Shown here piece by piece: positions 1 through 12,899 of a DNA stretch of 64,000 bases (position 1 is the first letter of the stretch; each line of letters begins with the position of its first letter). Both the position numbers and the translations under genes were made by a program. The stretch is from Aspidiotus rigidus (taxonomy: Eukaryota > Arthropoda > Insecta > Hemiptera > Diaspididae): assembly GCA_035079385.1 (NCBI GenBank), contig JAVHKY010000023.1, forward strand, positions 1,922,001 to 1,986,000. The letters are read 5' to 3'. The notes below the pieces were generated by a model that saw nothing but the letters and a program-made list of their open reading frames with translations, was not told the DNA's origin and searched no databases.

Positions 1-565
1 AATACGCTAAACCGTAAAACACGTGCAGTTTACAACCTTTAGAGAGTACGTTTCGAATGACGACCCCAGAACAAGTGACCTTTAAGCATATAAAAATATC
101 TGAAATTGGATGCTGCATTATATCATCATTATGGTCGTTGTTCTTTACGCACACAAACACTAAAAAAATTTTCAAGCTATAATTTATTGTGAAAATTATC
201 AAATAAAAATCATCTAAACGCCCGAGGAATCAAAAGTTCGCTTAAATTACGAGTAAAAAATTTCCTTGATAAACTCCAGTTTTTTTTAGAAGCCATTTAT
301 TAAATACGTAAAGGCCTCACTGGACGGGGGTTAAAAATCTTTACATGATTTTACTTGTAAGGAGGGGGGTAGAAAGCCATTCTTAGGTAAGTTTTTCCAG
401 GTTTTTTCACGAGTCAAAATTAGCAAAATTCATCTTCAGAGCGGGCGAAGAAAAATTACGCGTTGCCAATTTAAAAATTCAGAGAAAAAGCTTTTTTTTT
501 CCTTTAGTATTTTTGGCAAAATCTTACGTAAGAAGGGGGAGAAAAGAGGTCAAAAATCTTATGTA
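1..565. other. No recognisable gene
   Basis: AT-rich sequence with short poly-T and poly-A runs. I see no conserved coding motif, RNA gene or paired terminal repeat here. It ends where the first composite repeat element begins. Confidence 0.5.
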
Positions 566-953
566 TTGACATGTTCCATATCTTTTCTCTCGCCGGACCC
601 CGATTTTGAAACTCGCGAGTACACCCCGCGTAATGATAATAAATAATTATATTAATTAATTAATGAATAATTAAATAATTGAACAATTAAATAATTACCT
701 AATTAATTACCGTGCGTCCGTGCACATCTCTACCCCGCGGGTGATTCAGAAATTTGCGAATACACCCCGCGTAATAATAACAATTAATAATTAATAAATA
801 AATAAGTAAATAAGTAAATAAATAAATAAATAAATAAATAATTGAATAATTAAATAAATAAATAATTAATATAATTAATAATTAGAAAATCTCTACCCCG
901 TGGGTGATTCAGAAATTTGCGAGTACACCCCGCGTAATAATAATAATTAATAA

Positions 954-986
<33 letters not shown>

Positions 987-1471
987 AAATAAATAAATAA
1001 TTGAATAATTAATATAATTAATAATTAGAAATTCTCTACCCCGTGGGTGATTCAGAAATTCGCGAGTACACTGAATTTTCTCATACCACTCCAATACAAC
1101 AGCGAGACAGGGGGCGAACTCGTAATAATTAATAATAAATAAATAAATAATTAAATAATTAAATAAATAAATAATTTAATAATTAATATAATTAATAATT
1201 AGAAATTTTTCCAAGTCCCCTAGACTTGAATTGTCTCACACCATTCCAATACAACAGCGAGACAGGAGGCGAACGAGCGGAGCGAGTTCGCGCTACCTCA
1301 TACTTCTCATAGAAGACTTATACGACGCCAAGATAGGTAAAGGGGTAAACGAATAATATCTCACGAACACTTGACCTAGTAGAAGCCTAGAATGAAATAT
1401 TTCAAGATGACTGATAAAATATAAAAGACATGGAACATGATGATCATTTATTTGGCTATGCCAGAAAATTT
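566..1471 (-). mobile_element. Composite inverted-repeat element, copy 1
   Basis: This is the reverse complement of the elements at 4106-5890 and 6715-7435. Its left edge carries CATGTTCCATATCTTTT and its right edge AAAAGACATGGAACATG, a near-perfect 17-bp inverted pair close to the termini. Inside are alternating modules. One is a short GC-richer unit (ACCCCGCG... with a CTCTACCCCG boundary), another is a roughly 185-bp unit holding GCGAACTCGC-type sequence, and the spacers are (TAAA)n-like microsatellite. No open frame resembles a transposase, so it is presumably non-autonomous. The exact ends and any target duplication are not resolved. Confidence 0.7.
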
Positions 1472-2580
1472 CTTAATTTCTTTCCTTACATGGGGAGAGT
1501 GTGAGGGGTCAAAAATAGGCAAAAACGTCCTTATGTAATTAATGAATGGCCCTTTATATTTTTTTTTACAGCACAACCCATTGTCTTCAAACTATCTCCG
1601 CGATCGCAGTTCGAAAGAGAATTTTGGGTGGGATATTTTCGCACAGAATAAAAAGTCAGAAATTGCGGGAAAAAGAAGACTTTAAGAGGTTGAGAATAAT
1701 TCTACGAAAAAAACAAAATTAATTGAACATAAAAAATTTTACAAGTACATTAAACGAAAAAATATATATTACGAAAAATTGAAATTTTTGACCAAAAAAT
1801 TAACGGCCACGAAAGCGTGTAATAATTAATATGAAATAAATTGAAAAACTAAAAAATTCTAATACATAATAAAAATTCATTTGTCCAATGATGAGCGCAC
1901 ATACTTAGATTTGCACGGCCCGCCGTGTTTGCACTGAAAGCAACCTCAACCGAATGCATATTCCCACCAGATGCTGCTTCAATATGCAATCTACCAATCA
2001 GTTTCTGTTTTAGGAGACAATCTTCCTTGATAAAAAGGAGTCCAATCCATTTTGAGTTACTCACGATGAACTGAAAGTCAGTGGATAAGTTCTGCAGCTC
2101 GAAATAAGGAGTTGTTGAAAATTCAAAGTTCAAAAATGAGTGTCGTATCTTCATGTCCAGAAATACGAGAAAAAGGTCCTCAACTTTTCAACAGTATGCG
2201 TGAAGACTGTGATTACTACAAGTTTGAACGAATATCTCTCATACTCTAAAGGAGCCTAATGCGTGTGCCTCAAAATGGCACTAGACGGGTCTTGATCACC
2301 TACTAAAGAGGCACTCTCCGCACCCCACCCACCGTATGCTTCGCAGCAAGACTGCATTAAATAAATTTCGATTGTTTTTTTCGTCAGAACATGCTGAAAA
2401 TGTCTTGTATTTATTTATTTTTTTTTCGGGGTAACACTCGAAAATTTCATCTATTGTTCTTGCGTTACCAGTACTTATTGAATAGTTTTTTTGTGGTGCT
2501 GTCTTTTGTTCAAACACCTGCCTCTTTCTTTTCGTGCAGTTTAAATTCCAACCCTTTGTGCTGAAACTGGCAATACTCCC
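1472..2580. other. Intergenic sequence, nothing identified
   Basis: Contains short open frames on the minus strand (for example 1849-2154 and 2296-2586), none with a motif I recognise or a clear homologue elsewhere in the window. Probably decayed or unique intergenic DNA. Confidence 0.4.
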
Positions 2581-3775
2581 CTTCAATTTCGTCGAAACTA
2601 TCTCACAGATAGGTTCTTAATTCGCAGTATTACCTACCAAAACTCAAACCTTACAAACAATATATCATATCTCCTTAACCGCTGGAGATTTGTAGACTGG
2701 CGATTACCATGTAGAAGAGCTGCCCTTATTTTTCGCGTCCAAAACCTCATCGTGTCAATTCCGTCTTATCATCTATCGGCCTTTTCCTTTCAACATCTCT
2801 TCGAACGTATTGAAATTCACCAACTTCCCAAAACTTCTGGTTCAGGTTTTGAAGAACTCTTCCAGTTATACACGCAAGAACATTTTCCTCATCATACACA
2901 TATTTTTACTGACGGTTCTAAAGATCATCAGGAAGTGGGTATGACCTCTTGGATCCCCTCAACTAAGCTTCATTGCTCTTCATCTCTACCGAACTTCGCA
3001 CATCTATTTTTCATGCGGAACAGATGGCGATATTCCAAGCCCTTTACTACATAAAGCAAAACTCCCAAACAGGACAGTTTCTCATAATATCTGACTCTCT
3101 CTCCGCTCTCCAATCCATTTCTTCCATCCCTTCACGCGTTAATTCATCCTTAGCTTTATCAATCATCTACTTGATCAATTCTCTCAACTATTCAAATTAA
3201 TTTTCTCTGGATCCCCAGTTATGCAGGAATATTCAACAACGAAATTGTAGATGTTTTAGCTAAATCAGCCCGCTCATCGCCAGTCTCATGAAATCTGCTC
3301 CCTATGTCAGAACTATTTTCTCTTATTCGATGCTCCACGCGAGATGACTGGGCAATATCCTACTCGAAATCCGCTAACAATCTGAAATCTTTTTATTTCC
3401 TCGTTCGACCTCTACTTCCGGCATTCCATTGGTATAAACTTTTTAACGATATTCCCCACTCCCTTACAGTTAAACTCAGCCGTCTTCCCACTCACTTAAA
3501 ACGTTTAAATCTTTCCGAATCTGATATATACCCCCTCCATCCAGACAATCCTTCTAAAGGCGACATCAATCATTATCTTTTCGAATGTCCAGAAATATCC
3601 AACATTAGACAAATACTATACTCAGAAGCTACACCACTCAGAGCCACCGACCTCCTATCATCAGAAAACCCTTCAATTTTCTCACACATTTTCAAGTTTA
3701 TCTCTGTCCTACCTCTTTCCATCAACATTTCAATTCAATCCATTTTTTCCGTTTTTCCTTCGAGGTAAGGCCCAG
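2581..3775 (+). pseudogene. LINE 3' fragment with RNase H domain (broken)
   Basis: C-terminal part of a non-LTR retrotransposon polyprotein spread over three frames: 2752-3054, 2973-3200 and 3304-3768. RNase H signatures appear in order: FTDGS, then AEQMAIFQAL in a shifted frame, then SDSLSALQSI, then IPSYAGIFNNEIVD followed by LAKSA. These match the acidic residues and the helix of the RNase H fold found after reverse transcriptase in I/R1-type LINEs. The downstream frame has a short cysteine- and histidine-containing tail (HYLFECPEI). Frameshifts between the blocks and loss of the reverse transcriptase show a dead, 5'-truncated copy. The clade is not certain. Confidence 0.8.
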
Positions 3776-4105
3776 TAGCCATCCTCTTTCCAACCCTCCT
3801 TTTTTTTTTTTTTTTTCCTTTTTTTTTATGATTTACTTTCTTTAAATTCTAAAGAGCGATTGAATCATACTCTTTTAATACAAGAAATCAAACTCGGCTC
3901 CAGTCCTTAGAACGGATTGCTATGTCGGAGTACTATGGTTTTCACTTTTTTTTTTTTTTTTTTATACGTTTATGCATGTGTGTAATTTTTTTCCCCCGCC
4001 TATTCTTCTTTTTTTTTCTTTTATAATTTTTCTCTGGTTGGATGTAATAAAAATAAAACAAAAAGAAAAAATGTAACTTGGTCATATTGTAGTATTATTA
4101 AATTT
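3776..4105. other. LINE 3' tail region with poly-T runs
   Basis: Long T runs near 3798-3829 and 3942-3963, followed by an A-rich stretch with AATAAAA-like words near 4047-4070. It is probably the 3' untranslated tail of the LINE fragment immediately upstream. No gene is seen. Confidence 0.5.
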
Positions 4106-4791
4106 TCTGGCATAGCCAAATAAATGAAAATCATGTTCCATTTCTTTTATATTTTATCAGTCATCATGAAATATTTCAGTCTAGGCTTCTACTAGGTCAA
4201 GTGTTCGTGAGATATTATACGTTTACCCCTTTACCTATCTTGGCGTCGTATAAGTCTTCTATGAAAAATACGAGGTAGCGCGAACTCGCTCCGCTCGTTC
4301 GCCCCCTGTCTCGCTGTTGTATTGGAATGGTATGTGACAATTCAAGTCTAGGGGACTTGGAAAAATTTCGACTATCCAGCCTTTATTTATTTAATTATTC
4401 AATTATTCAATTATTTAATTATTTAATATTATTTATTTATTTATTTATTTATTATTAATTCTTGTACTAGGTCAAGTGTTCGTGAGATATTATTCGTTTA
4501 CCCCTTTACCTATCTTGGCGTCATATAAGTCTTGTATGAGAAATATGAGGTAGCGCGAACTCGCCCCCTGTCTCGCTGTTGTATTGTAATGGTATGAGAC
4601 AATTCAAGTCTAGGGGACTTGGAAAAATTTCGACTATCCAGCCATATATGATAGGAAGAGGGACATGGAAAATTTTCTAATTATTAATTATATTAATTAT
4701 TTAATTATTTATTTATTTATTTATTTAATTATTTATTTATTTATTTAATTATTTATTTATTTATTTATTATTAATTATTTAATTATTTAAT

Positions 4792-4827
<36 letters not shown>

Positions 4828-5370
4828 TATATTATTAATTCTTGTACTAGGTCAAGTGTTCGTGAGATATTATTCGTTTACCCCTTTACCTATCTTGGCG
4901 TCGTATAAGTCTTCTATGAGAAATACGAGGTAGCGCGAACTCGCTGTTGTATTGGAATGGTATGTGACAATTCAAGTCTAGGGGACTTGGAAAAATTTCG
5001 ACTATCCAGCCTTTATTTATTTAATTATTCAATTATTCAATTATTTAATTATTTAATATTATTTATTTATTTATTTATTTATTTATTATTAATTCTTGTA
5101 CTAGGTCAAGTGTTCGTGAGATATTATTCGTTTACCCCTTTAACTATCTTGGCGTCGTATAAGTCTTGTATGAGAAATATGAGGTAGCGCGAACTCGCTC
5201 CGCTCGTTCGCCCCCTGTCTCGCTGTTGTATTGTAATGGTATGAGACAATTCAAGTCTAGGGGACTTGGAAAAATTTCGACTATCCAGCCATATATGATA
5301 GGAAGAGGGACTTGGAAAATTTTCTAATTATTAATTATTTAATTATTTATTTATTTAATTATTAAATTAT

Positions 5371-5418
<48 letters not shown>

Positions 5419-5697
5419 TTATTTAATTATAATAATTATTTATTTATTTAATTATTTAATTATTAATTAATTAATTTATTATTTATTATTATTACGCGGG
5501 GTGTACTCGCGAATTTCTGAATCATCCAAGGGGTAGAGATTTTCTAATTATTAATTATATTAATTATTTAATCATATATTTATTTAATTATTTAATTATT
5601 AATTAATTAATTCATTATTTATTATTATTACGCCGGGTGTACTCGCAAATTTCTGAATCACCCACGGGGTAGAGATTTTCTAATTAATAATTATATT

Positions 5698-5738
<41 letters not shown>

Positions 5739-5890
5739 TTATTAATTATTATTATTACGCGGGGTGTACTCGCGAATTTCTGAATCACACACGGGGTAGA
5801 GATTTCTCTTGACGGGGGGGGGGGAGGGGGGTGTACTCGCGAGTTTCAAAATCGGGGTCCGGCGAGAGAAAAGACATGGAACATGTCAAA
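4106..5890 (+). mobile_element. Composite inverted-repeat element, copy 2 (expanded)
   Basis: Begins with AATTTTCTGGCATAGCC followed by CATGTTCCAT and ends with AAAAGACATGGAACATG, the same ends as copies 1 and 3. It is the longest copy because a roughly 180-190-bp module (ACTAGGTCAAGTGTTCG ... TTTCGACTATCCAGCC) recurs near 4192, 4466, 4847 and 5099, separated by (TTTA)n microsatellite. A second module containing ACGCGGGGTGTACTCGCG recurs near 5490, 5630 and 5757. No coding capacity is recognisable. Array expansion inside a transposable element is the likely cause of the length difference from copy 3. Confidence 0.7.
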
Positions 5891-6714
5891 AAAAAATATA
5901 TATTCCCCTTATACTAAGAGAATCGCGGAACAAAATGAAGAAATAAACAAGTAGTGCTGCGGATGAAACATTAAAATCTGTATCATCTTCGCAGTCATCG
6001 TTGACAAGACTTTATTTTCTACGTCACTCATGAGATTCTCTTAATCGTTCACGTTCATAAGATTATCCTCGTCACAAAATACCACAGAATTATCGAAAAC
6101 GGCAGTTGATCGACTTTTATCAGCACAATTTCACGCTAGACATGTTATATTTTTCCAATTGATAACATTGCTGACAACGACTTTCTGATAACCACACTTA
6201 GCAGACTCTGGTGGAACTCGGAATTTCCAATCTACTGCATAATCGCATACCAAGTTTCTTGTATACTTCTTTACACAGTTTCCGTAAAACTCCGTTTTTG
6301 TCGATACAATTTTTTCTTATCCACTTTAAGCATTATCGTCTCACGAATCGTTATCAAAACAAGATTTCTTTAGACCAGTGCAATGTCATTACACTCACTT
6401 AGGTACCGGTGAATCGGTTTGATAGAAAAGAGTAGAACTACGGACGATTAAGAAATAATATTAACATTAATAGAAAACAATATGCAAAAGATATATTCGG
6501 TACGATTTACTCGAAGCTCATATGTGATAACATTCTTTCACAATGATAATTTACTATCATCCATACCCAGTATAAATCTGGTACCGAAGACGGAGACGTA
6601 CGAAGATATTCAGGAAAAAGAAAAGTCTTGCAGTCTACAACTACCAGACAAACCTAAAAAAAAGAAGAGATAAAAAAAGAACAAGAGAGGTGAATTTGAC
6701 TCTACCTTTGATGA
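5891..6714. other. Single-copy spacer between two repeat copies
   Basis: The only long open frame is 6482-6673 (63 residues), which ends in a basic PKKKKR tail resembling a nuclear localisation signal. There is no supporting splice context or known domain, so I do not call it a gene. Confidence 0.35.
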
Positions 6715-7435
6715 AAATTTTCTGGCATAGCCAAATAAATGAAAATCATGTTCCATGTCTTTTATATTTTATCAGTCATCTTGAAATATTTCAGTCTAGG
6801 CTTCTACTAGGTCAAGTGTTCGTGAGATATTATTCGTTTACGCCTTTACCTATCTTGGGGTCGTATAAGTCTTGTATGAGAAATATTTTGAGGTAATTGT
6901 GGGTGTTCTATATTTTGAGGTATCAACTTTCGTGGGGCGAACGAGCGATCTCGCTGTTGTATTGGAATGGTATGAGAAAATTCAAGTCTTCTATGAGAAA
7001 TATGGGGTAGCGCGAACTCGCTCCGCTCGTTCGCCCCCAGTCTCGCTGTTGTATTGGAATGGTATGAGATAATTCAAGTCTAGGGGACTTGGAAAAATTT
7101 CGACTATCCAGCCATATATGATAGGAAGAGGGACTTGGAAAATTTATTTATTTAATTATTTATTAATTAATTAATTAATATAATTATTTATTATCATTAC
7201 GCGGGGTGTACTCGCGAATTTCTGAATCACCCACGGGGTAGAGATTTTCTAATTATTAATTATTTAATTATTTAATTATTTATTTATTTAATTATTTATT
7301 TATTCAATTATTTATTTATTTAATTATTTTATTAATTAAATAATTAATATAATTATTTATTATCATTACGCGGGGTGTACTCGCGAGTTTCAAAATCGGG
7401 GACCGGCGAGAGAAAAGACATGGAACATGTCAAAA
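6715..7435 (+). mobile_element. Composite inverted-repeat element, copy 3
   Basis: Shortest copy of the family, with the same ends (AATTTTCTGGCATAGCC start, AAAAGACATGGAACATG end). It has one long module with a partial internal duplication (the CGCGAACTCGC-type block near 7010 and a degraded one near 6935), followed by two ACGCGGGGTGTACTCGCG modules and TTTA microsatellite. No transposase is present. Confidence 0.7.
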
Positions 7436-8849
7436 TTCTAATTCTCTCAAGAGCTTTTATCTGCGTCCTATACAGGCTAAACTGAAATCTTCGAGTCCAG
7501 AAAAAAAGGATGTTGCAGGTTGCTTCTATTCTAGAACATGGGACGAAAACTGATTTATGAGAGTAATGCTAAAGGAAGGGGAAAAACTTTTGTTTTTTTT
7601 CTGATGTGGTTTGTACGTGATACTTCTCAAACAGCAGAAGTTCGTAGTTTACCTGAACATCAGCCTAGGATAGACTCATGATATCATACTACACCTCGCC
7701 TTCTCTCTCTCACTCTCTGGCCCCAGTTTACAACATTATTTTCATGAGTACATATATTGGGCTAAGTATCTGAGCCTAATTTAGCCTAGTGTATTATAGA
7801 CCAATTTATAACGTACCTAGCCGAGGTAGTAATTTTTCCAAAAGCCAAAAGTCAAGTCCAATATACAGCACGATAGCTCTAGTACAGAAAAAGCCTAGTT
7901 CATGGGTGGGATGATATGTTAGGCCTAGCATAGCGTAGTAGACTGTATGTTAGACTTAATATAATGAAAGGGAACGATACAGGTCCCGAAGAAGCGGACG
8001 CTAAAATTTTTCCAGCCTCTAAAGTAGGTCAAGGTCACTGATAACGTCATCAGGCTAGAGGCGTGACAAAACCCGTGACCCTTTCTCCTGTAGTAGTTCA
8101 GCGTATATAATTATAGTCTTGTTCTTCTCATTTATTTAGTTAGCCCAACGTGCAGTATAGAAGCCACTAGTATATATGTCAGATCTCCCTAAAAAAGGTC
8201 AAGGTCACTGATGACATCATCAAGCGCGACTAAAGAGCGTCTTGCCTCTACTGGTTGTCCGCCTCTCGTCTGTATTCATCTCTTGTAGCTCAAAAGTCAA
8301 CATTTTTTTCAAGTCCCCCTCGCATCATATATTCTAGTACCCCAGTTTTCTACTAAAAAGGGCCCTGCACCGTTAAGGAACCTGCGAGTTTTTTCAAGTC
8401 CTTCTCTTATCCTATATGGCTCGATATTCAAAATTTCTTCATACCCAAATTCTTTGGTGACTCAGGTGTTACAATTATTGAGCTATATAACAGAGAACAA
8501 ACTAGGAGAATTTCGATTTTCAATTGCGAAACAAATTGTGCTTCGATCCCCAACCAGATCAAGGTAGGTCAATCTTAAGCGGACGGCAAACCTGAGAAAC
8601 TAAAAGGGAAAGAGAGTGGGCTCTCTTTGGCTAGTTTGGTCAATTGTCTTCTCCTTCTGAGTCTGACGAACTATACTCGTATACTGTGCTCATACTAGAG
8701 GAGCTGTCAGTTTGTTAGCCTAACGTACTGTATACTAGGCCTTGATTCATTTTAGGGACTTGGGAAATATTGGAGTTCCGAGCCAATATATGACCTCGTA
8801 TGTCTTACTTGAATATAGGCTAGTATATCCTAGACACTAAGTTGAGCTG
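7436..8849. repeat. Dispersed repeat mosaic, no gene
   Basis: Made of fragments of dispersed families seen elsewhere in the window, including the TTTCAAGTCCC / TCGAAATTTTT family near 8300-8420. Pieces with repeated TAGGCCTAGTATA-like words fill 7660-7960. No open frame of note. Confidence 0.5.
8027..8222 (+). promoter_or_regulatory. Twin AGGTCAAGGTCACTGAT sites, 170 bp apart
   Basis: The string AGGTCAAGGTCACTGAT occurs near 8027 and again near 8197. Each is followed by a near-palindromic ACGTCAT or ACATCAT word. The core TCAAGGTCA fits the FTZ-F1/SF-1 type nuclear-receptor half-site. No adjacent gene makes this a proven regulatory element, and the pair may simply be a repeat. Confidence 0.25.
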
Positions 8850-9540
8850 GGTCAGTAATTCGTGGTAAGAAGGTGGAGTTTTTAGCGGCACGATCAACGT
8901 TTTCATGTTGAGGGTGACCGATGTGGCCTGGAATCCAGATGAGGGGAGGAAGTCAAGATGAGATTTAAGAAAATTTAATACGGCATTTTGAGGGAATGAA
9001 AAAGAAATGTGTTGATATTAGTGTGCGCAAGTGGAGAGGAGGTTCGACTGCTTCGGCGCAGAGGCTGAGATTAGGACTAGTACGGAATGCCCCTAACGCC
9101 ATACTGAGAGCTGTTGATTGAACGGTGTTTAGTAATTGAGAAGAGGGCTTTGATCGAGGAGCCGTAGTCTACAGACTTTTATACAGTTGGAGAAGTAGTT
9201 TTCGGTTGCATCGTAGACGAAGGTGAGATAGATATTAGTGGCATTCAGCTTCGAGCGATTTTCTGTGAGGGATCCAAGAAAGATTGTGGTTAAAAGTAGA
9301 CCCCAAGAATTTATGGGAGTTGAGAATTTTGATTGAAAAACCTTGAAGAAATAGAGAAGGAAAAGAAATTTGTGGTCGACAGTTTTTTCGGAAGATATAG
9401 AAACCAGTTTTGCCCGAGGAGAAGCGAAAACCACGGTCTGAAGCCTACGTAAATATTTTATCTAAAGTTTATTTAAGGAGTCGTGATGCTCGGTAAGGGT
9501 TTGATTAACGAAAATACGTTGTCTTCTCCTTGGGGGACGC
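8850..9540 (-). pseudogene. LINE fragment with RT thumb and RNase H end (broken)
   Basis: Read on the minus strand, 9434 to 9129 resembles the segment after the reverse-transcriptase core of a LINE: a line-up of W..L...FLGSL and KSVDYGSS-type residues. Further downstream near 8890-8960 lies WIPGHIG followed by ENVDRAAK, the characteristic RNase H C-terminal motif. Stops and frame changes interrupt it throughout. It is a different sequence from the fragment at 2581-3775, so at least two RNase H LINE lineages left remnants here. Confidence 0.6.
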
Positions 9541-12189
9541 CTTCCGGATGGTTTGGTGAGAAGAAAGATTGTCTTCGATCCTAATTGTTATGGATCTGTC
9601 GTACAGAAAACTCTATAAAAGTTTTGACAGGTAGCCTCTGGGACCTGTTCTAACTCACTTCAAGGACTTGGAGAATATTTTTTAGTTCTTAGCTAAAAAC
9701 ATAAAAGTAATTTACACGTACAAATATGAAGTTATTTTCGTGATCTTTGATTTAGGGTTTCTGTCATACTTTTTTAATTTCAAAAAATATACTGCTTCTC
9801 CGATATCCTTCATTTACGGTTTTCGTTACAACGTCCTTGTGTGAAACTTACGAGGTTTTCTATCGCAACGAAACTATAGAATTAACATCTAAATGATGAA
9901 CCCAACATCAGAACAAACCAATAGTACCTACCTACATAGTATAAAATATAAATATGATATAATTTAATTTTACATAACTTATTCGATTTAGGTGCCAAAT
10001 TTGAAAGAGCACATTCGGTGTGAATGAATTTCCATGAGTACACATTTTAAAATATTTTCGACACATTTCTCTACGTATTATTTTCAAAATGTGATTTGTA
10101 AACTTTTCGACCTCTCGTCATGCCGTAAATAATCAAAATAAGGAAAAATTTCGAAGCTCTTGGGTTAAAAATAAGTATGGCCTACCTATGAATCATGAAG
10201 TAAAAGGATACAAATTTAGGCCTATATCAAAAATCGTAAAATTGTGTACTTATTCGAATATCAAAATCTAAAAATAGATTGATATTTTCCGTAATTAAGG
10301 CTGTGGTCATTCTTATAATGTATAAATGATGATCTTCTGATGTCAGCGTGCTCGGATTTTCTAGATAATTAGTTGGGAAAAACAAAACAAAGCGGAACAG
10401 TAAACAAATACCTTTTGATGATGACCAATATGGGAAAGATATTCCGGAAGAAGAAAAATCATTTGTAAAAATTATTGAATTGAGACGTCACGTTCGTACG
10501 TAATTTGTGATGGTATTTATTAAATTCGTGAATCTGCGGTTGAAATTAAATATTTTTTTCTTTCTTGACCAAGGTTTACGAAATATTACTCGTACCAAGG
10601 AAACTGTTAACTTAACATCAATCATTAGGTATGGACCATGATGGAAGTCGAGAGATTTTATGCAGAAATAAAGTTTTAATATTTTGGTTGGATGGCATTC
10701 ACCTCGATAGTTGAGGCGTTCAAATTTTATAATTATATGCATTCCAGCGCCAAACTGAAGTTGTTAAATAGTGAAGATAAAATCTGATAATTGCATGAGG
10801 AAGAACGTGTCAGTAGAAAGAACCGTTTCCTATTTAATCTACTACTTCGATGAAAATTCAAACACAAGCTTTATTGATGCGGAATTCGAAAGACAAGAAA
10901 ATTGCGTGTAAAATTTGAAAGAACTAGTCAAATTTGCAATAATTAATTTTGTCGAATATTACACCACTTTCGTGTCGAAGAAGCAGAAATTATCGTTTTA
11001 ATGGATACCTACCTATAACCATGAAATGTGAATAAAGGATTTGTGTCTGACAGTCATGAAATACTCGGTATGAAGAAGTGTTGTCCGGTGGGTTTCTACG
11101 TCTCAAAATGCATTTTTGAGTGAGTCGAGCTGAGATAAATATTGTTCTCTGTCAAACAGTATAGAGCGCCAAATATTCCGAAGAAATATTCATAAATTAT
11201 TTGGAAAACAGGGTTTTCCTCATTTATCGATCAGAAACGTGGATTAGAGAATTGAAGAAAACGATAAACGAACGAGAGAAATAAAAACAAATATAGCTAG
11301 AGAGAAATGTGAATCGATAAATTTTATCGGACGAATTTTCGGTTGCTAGTATACGTGTACAAATGAACAAAATATGTTTCCAGTCCATTAACCTCGCGTG
11401 ATGGTACGTACTCGTAAAAAGACTATCTTCAGAAATACTAATTTAGAACATAAACTTCTTTTGTCGTTTTTCTGATTCGAGTCTTTTTCGGCTATACCAA
11501 ATCGTGTGGAAAAGGAGGCAACATTCTTGTGTTCCTTCATTACAACATATTATGACGATCACTTCCTCGTTCCCAAATATTTAGCCGGAATCTATTGCAT
11601 CGCAGGTTTCATACCTATGATGTCATAGAACTTGAAAATTTTTCTCTCTCTACCACTCATAAAAATCTTGCAAAGGAGACTTCAGACCGGATAACATTTT
11701 CAATCCTTTACGCGTATCACCCATCCTCTCGTTTTAGTGGCCTGACCAGTTTTTTTACCTGCCTACAAACCTCTCCGGAAAGGCTAAAATATCCTTCAAA
11801 CCTTATCAGCTAAATTAATGAAGCCATATTCTCAAATTCGAAACTTGACAGCACCTTTTTCGATCTTCGAGAAGTACTTTTTCGAGTCTGATGGCATTAT
11901 ATAAATACAGTACTCAAAATGTAGACAGATATAAAATCTAAAATTTTTCAAATCCCCCTTCCTATCATATAAAATTTTTCCAAATTTTTTGCCGGAGGAC
12001 GCACGGCAAACTTGTCAAAAAAAAACCCATAGAACAGGTTCCCTGTTAAAATTTCGACTCCCAGGAAAGGGACTTGAAAAAATTTCGACCTCCGAGTTAT
12101 ACAGGGTGGACCAGAAAGATGTTACCAGTTGAATGGGAGTTTGCGCTAAATCTGTCGTAGCGCGAAAACGCAAAACGTTAGAGTGGTTA
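9541..12189. other. Intergenic sequence, nothing identified
   Basis: About 2.6 kb of AT-rich DNA with short, unconvincing open frames (for example 10488-10742 minus and 11595-11813 plus). The last 250 bases contain the dispersed TTTCGACCTCCGAG family. An ACAGGGTGGACC word near 12112 resembles a transposon end. Confidence 0.45.
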
Positions 12190-12329
12190 GACGAATAGTT
12201 TAAATGTACGAATTTTGTATCTCAATTTTATCTTTAATTTGAGCCATATCCGAAGTTTCTACGACTTTTCTGAGCGGAGTTCTGGACCAAAATGTGCCGA
12301 AAATTCACCAAATCGCTAGGGTTCCCAAA

Positions 12330-12860
12330 ATAGGGCTTCAAAATTAATTCATTTACAGTATTGAGCTGAATTTCGAAAATTTCAATAATCAAACTATTGT
12401 TGGACGGAGAAAACGAAAAAATAGTAACAAAACCCTAAGAAGCACCAAAATGGGTTAATGGGCCCAAAAAAGGTCAAAATTTCCCCAAGTTGGAAAATCG
12501 TTCAAACTTTTGAATTGTAATTCGATTCTTAAGTGAAATTTCGCGCCGAGTCCGAAAAAAATGCTTAAAAAATTCTTCGAAGCATCGAAATGGGTTAATG
12601 GGCCCAAAATGGTCAAAATTTCCCCAAATTGGAAAAATTGTTCAAACTTTCAAATTTTAATTCGATTTTTACGTGAAATTTCGCGCTGAGTCCGAAAAAA
12701 ATGCTTAAAAAATTCTTCGAAGTACCAAAATGGGTTGATGGGCTCAAAGGGAATCAAAATTCCTCCAAGATGAAAAATTTGCGTAATCTTCAAAAGTTGT
12801 TTTCAATTCAGAAGTAAAATTTAGTGACGAGTCCGAGAAAAATACTGAAATGGCTCTAGA
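12330..12860 (-). repeat. 140-bp satellite, left arm (inverted, about 4 monomers)
   Basis: AAGCACCAAAATGGGTTAAT near 12440 recurs as diverged copies near 12581 and 12720, giving a period of 139-140 bp. It is the reverse complement of the ATTTTGGTGCTTCG core in the right-hand array. Monomers are more diverged from one another than those on the right. Confidence 0.85.
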
Positions 12861-12899
12861 TGATTTCCAAAATGAAAAATCAAAAAATTTTGTGTTTCT

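Noticed and set aside
909..1094. Open frame rich in Tyr, Leu and Ile
   Set aside because: Translation of TAAA/TTTA microsatellite, as is the frame at 4957-5187.
6482..6673. 63-residue open frame ending in a basic PKKKKR tail
   Set aside because: The nuclear-localisation-like tail comes from an A-rich stretch. No splice sites, homologue or start context support a gene.
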